DNA of 64,000 nucleotides, taken from NCBI GenBank assembly GCA_023441805.1, contig JAEZNO010000019.1, forward strand, positions 32,370 to 96,369. Direction: 5' to 3'. Positions 63,237-64,000 of this stretch are shown one piece after another (within the stretch, counting starts at the first letter, position 1; each line of letters starts with the position of its first letter). Both the position numbers and the translations under genes were made by a program. This stretch comes from Bacteroidota bacterium. Its GTDB lineage: Bacteria > Bacteroidota > Bacteroidia > Bacteroidales > Lentimicrobiaceae. Below the pieces are notes generated by a model. The model had not been told where the DNA came from. It made no database searches and worked only from the letters and a program-made list of their open reading frames with translations.

Positions 63237-63265
63237 AAAGCTGTCCAAAAAGGGCAGCTTTTTTT
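63237..63265 (+). terminator. Terminator of the T9SS gene
   Basis: AAAGCTGTCC pairs with GGGCAGCTTT around AAAAA (one G-T pair), followed by TTTTTG, about 20 bases after the stop codon. Confidence 0.85.
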
Positions 63266-63280
63266 GTTTTAGATAAAATT

Positions 63281-63314
63281 TTTGTTGACAAATCAAATAT
63301 TTTCCTTATATTTG
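63281..63314 (+). promoter_or_regulatory. Promoter of the repeat-peptide gene
   Basis: TTTG (63281-63284) and TATATTTG (63307-63314) fit the -33/-7 consensus with a 22-base spacer, slightly long. A ~105-base leader follows, in which GGTTACAAGG can pair with CCTTGTACC just before the ATG. Confidence 0.6.
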
Positions 63315-63421
63315 CCCCAAGGAAAAATGTATTATTTGGTTACAAGGGGTCACACCGCAAGGCAAATTGTCTCGGCGATGTGAAATGTAATTTTTTACTA
63401 ACTCCCTAACTCCTTGTACCA

Positions 63422-63787
63422 ATGAAAAGAATTTCTTTAATTCTTGTCACTTCCTTAGCCTTTGTTTTTATGGCTATTATTTCAATGTCGGCCCTATCGT
63501 TACAGGGGACTGTGAATTATGATGATCTCAACTCACTGGCTGTTTCCAAAAATGTTCCTGAAATGGGTGGATCCAGCTCTGGTGATGTAAACGGTACATT
63601 CGTACCCACTGGCAGAATTGCTCTTAGCAAAAACGTACCTGAAATGGGTGGTTCAAGCTCTGGTGATGTTAATGGGACTTTCGTACCAACCGGAAGAATT
63701 GCTCTTAATAAGAACGTACCTGAAATGGGTGGTTCAAGTTCAGGTGATGTTAATGGAACTTTTGTACCAACCGGAAGAATAGCTTAA
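63422..63787 (+). CDS. Exported protein of three identical 27-residue repeats
   Basis: A 121-aa protein. Signal peptide ~1-26 (MKRISLILVTSLAFVFMAII start), a short spacer (QGTVNYDDLNSLAVS), then three repeats of 27 residues, each KNVPEMGGSSSGDVNGTFVP followed by TGRIA and a short linker; the last ends at TGRIA. Apart from the linker residue (Ser/Asn) all three are identical at the amino-acid level while differing in synonymous codons. The same 23-residue core occurs in the upstream T9SS protein. It has no sorting domain. It might be a ligand, a processed secreted peptide or a structural repeat; no known family fits. Confidence 0.7.
   Translation: MKRISLILVTSLAFVFMAIISMSALSLQGTVNYDDLNSLAVSKNVPEMGGSSSGDVNGTFVPTGRIALSKNVPEMGGSSSGDVNGTFVPTGRIALNKNVPEMGGSSSGDVNGTFVPTGRIA
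63543..63784 (+). repeat. Three 81-base tandem repeats (coding)
   Basis: The repeat units encode 27 residues each and differ almost only in third codon positions (e.g. GGATCCAGCTCT, GGTTCAAGCTCT, GGTTCAAGTTCA for GSSS). Selection on the peptide, not recent copying, keeps them alike. Confidence 0.85.
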
Positions 63788-63830
63788 GCCTAGCTTAAGT
63801 CTACTACTATTTATTCGATGTTGTCATTTC

Positions 63831-63862
63831 ACAGTAACAAGTTCCGACATTCTTGTTACTGT
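63831..63862 (+). terminator. Terminator-like hairpin after the repeat-peptide gene
   Basis: ACAGTAACAAG (63831-63841) pairs perfectly over 11 bp with CTTGTTACTGT (63852-63862) around a 10-base loop. The downstream T content is modest (TAACTCATTTT). It lies ~45 bases after the stop, just before the intron end. Confidence 0.6.
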
Positions 63863-63870
63863 TAACTCAT

Positions 63871-64000
63871 TTTACTAATCGAGTAGGAGGAAAATAAAAT
63901 AGTTTTCCTCCTATTTTATTTTCCGACCTCTCACACCACCGTACGTACGGTTCACGTATACGGCGGTTCCTTAATAAACAAATCTAACCTTTAAGTAACA
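63871..64000 (-). mobile_element. 3' end of a group II intron (domains V and VI), continuing beyond the window
   Basis: On the minus strand GAACCGCCGTATACG, then ACGTACGGTGGTG (63969-63934) forms the short catalytic domain V hairpin typical of bacterial group II introns, followed by GTGAGAGGTCGG. Next, a perfect 14-bp hairpin GGAAAATAAAATAG/CTATTTTATTTTCC (63889-63924) would be domain VI, and TCCTACTCGATT leads to the 3' splice site near 63871-63880. The maturase/reverse transcriptase and 5' half lie outside to the right. Exact 3' boundary is not determined. Confidence 0.7.

Noticed and set aside
63831..63862. Hairpin next to the intron as the 5'-exon terminator stem used by class C group II introns
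   Set aside because: The intron is on the minus strand, so this hairpin is in its 3' exon; the 5' exon is outside the window.
1..64000. CRISPR arrays
   Set aside because: No series of regularly spaced direct repeats with unique spacers is visible; the repeats at 57770 and 63543 are palindromic pairs and coding repeats.

Overview
The window reads as about 58 kb of a tailed phage genome of the crAss-like type (order Crassvirales), integrated at a tRNA-Pro gene, followed by about 6 kb of chromosome of a Bacteroidota host. Phage evidence: three abutting giant ORFs (2325, 2830 and 1229 codons), the second carrying the DFDxD metal-binding signature of crAss-like virion RNA polymerases; a leftward replication block with rIIA/rIIB-like proteins, a UDG-fold protein, family A DNA polymerase, primase, DnaB-like ATPase, SSB-like protein and RusA; and a short tyrosine recombinase near the right edge. 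Host evidence: a Por (T9SS) sorting domain, an ECF sigma/TPR pair, and TTTG / TAnnTTTG promoters typical of Bacteroidota. The DNA is AT-rich, start sites lack clear Shine-Dalgarno motifs, and the standard code holds through all the giant ORFs.

Layout. (1) 1-29549, plus strand: late/virion module. It holds a partial tail fibre, a small coiled-coil protein, a structured intergenic RNA, a 1385-aa tail protein, two minor virion proteins, a protein with a C-terminal transglycosylase, then the SF1 helicase, RNA polymerase and RecB-type nuclease giants. The left edge cuts the tail fibre; capsid, portal and terminase genes should lie further left. (2) 29597-52049, minus strand: early/replication module, about 30 mostly overlapping genes. 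It ends with a free-standing Lrp/AsnC-type regulator between terminators, converging on the late block. It also encodes a sigma-like factor, a possible structured RNA, a gene broken by an in-frame TGA and a recurring promoter-like motif. (3) 52220-57763, mixed strands: accessory and integration module, with exported proteins, a thermonuclease plus the remnant of a second copy, a lipoprotein, a membrane protein divergent from the integrase, and a three-gene operon behind a good host-type promoter. (4) 57764-58217: palindromic repeats, terminator-like hairpins and tRNA-Pro(GGG), whose 3' end faces the phage and is the likely attachment site. (5) 58254-64000: chromosome, with a beta-helix lipoprotein, ECF sigma factor and TPR anti-sigma-like protein, a T9SS-sorted protein with a dockerin-like segment, a small exported protein made of three identical 27-aa repeats (23 residues of which recur in the T9SS protein), and the 3' end of a group II intron entering from the right.

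How the genes fit together (inference). The virion would carry the RNA polymerase, helicase and nuclease giants into the cell, where the polymerase transcribes the leftward early block. The early block replicates DNA and rIIA/rIIB may block competing phages or defences. The Lrp-like and sigma-like factors could control late expression or lysogeny. The integrase at tRNA-Pro would make this a temperate member of a group in which integration is uncommon.
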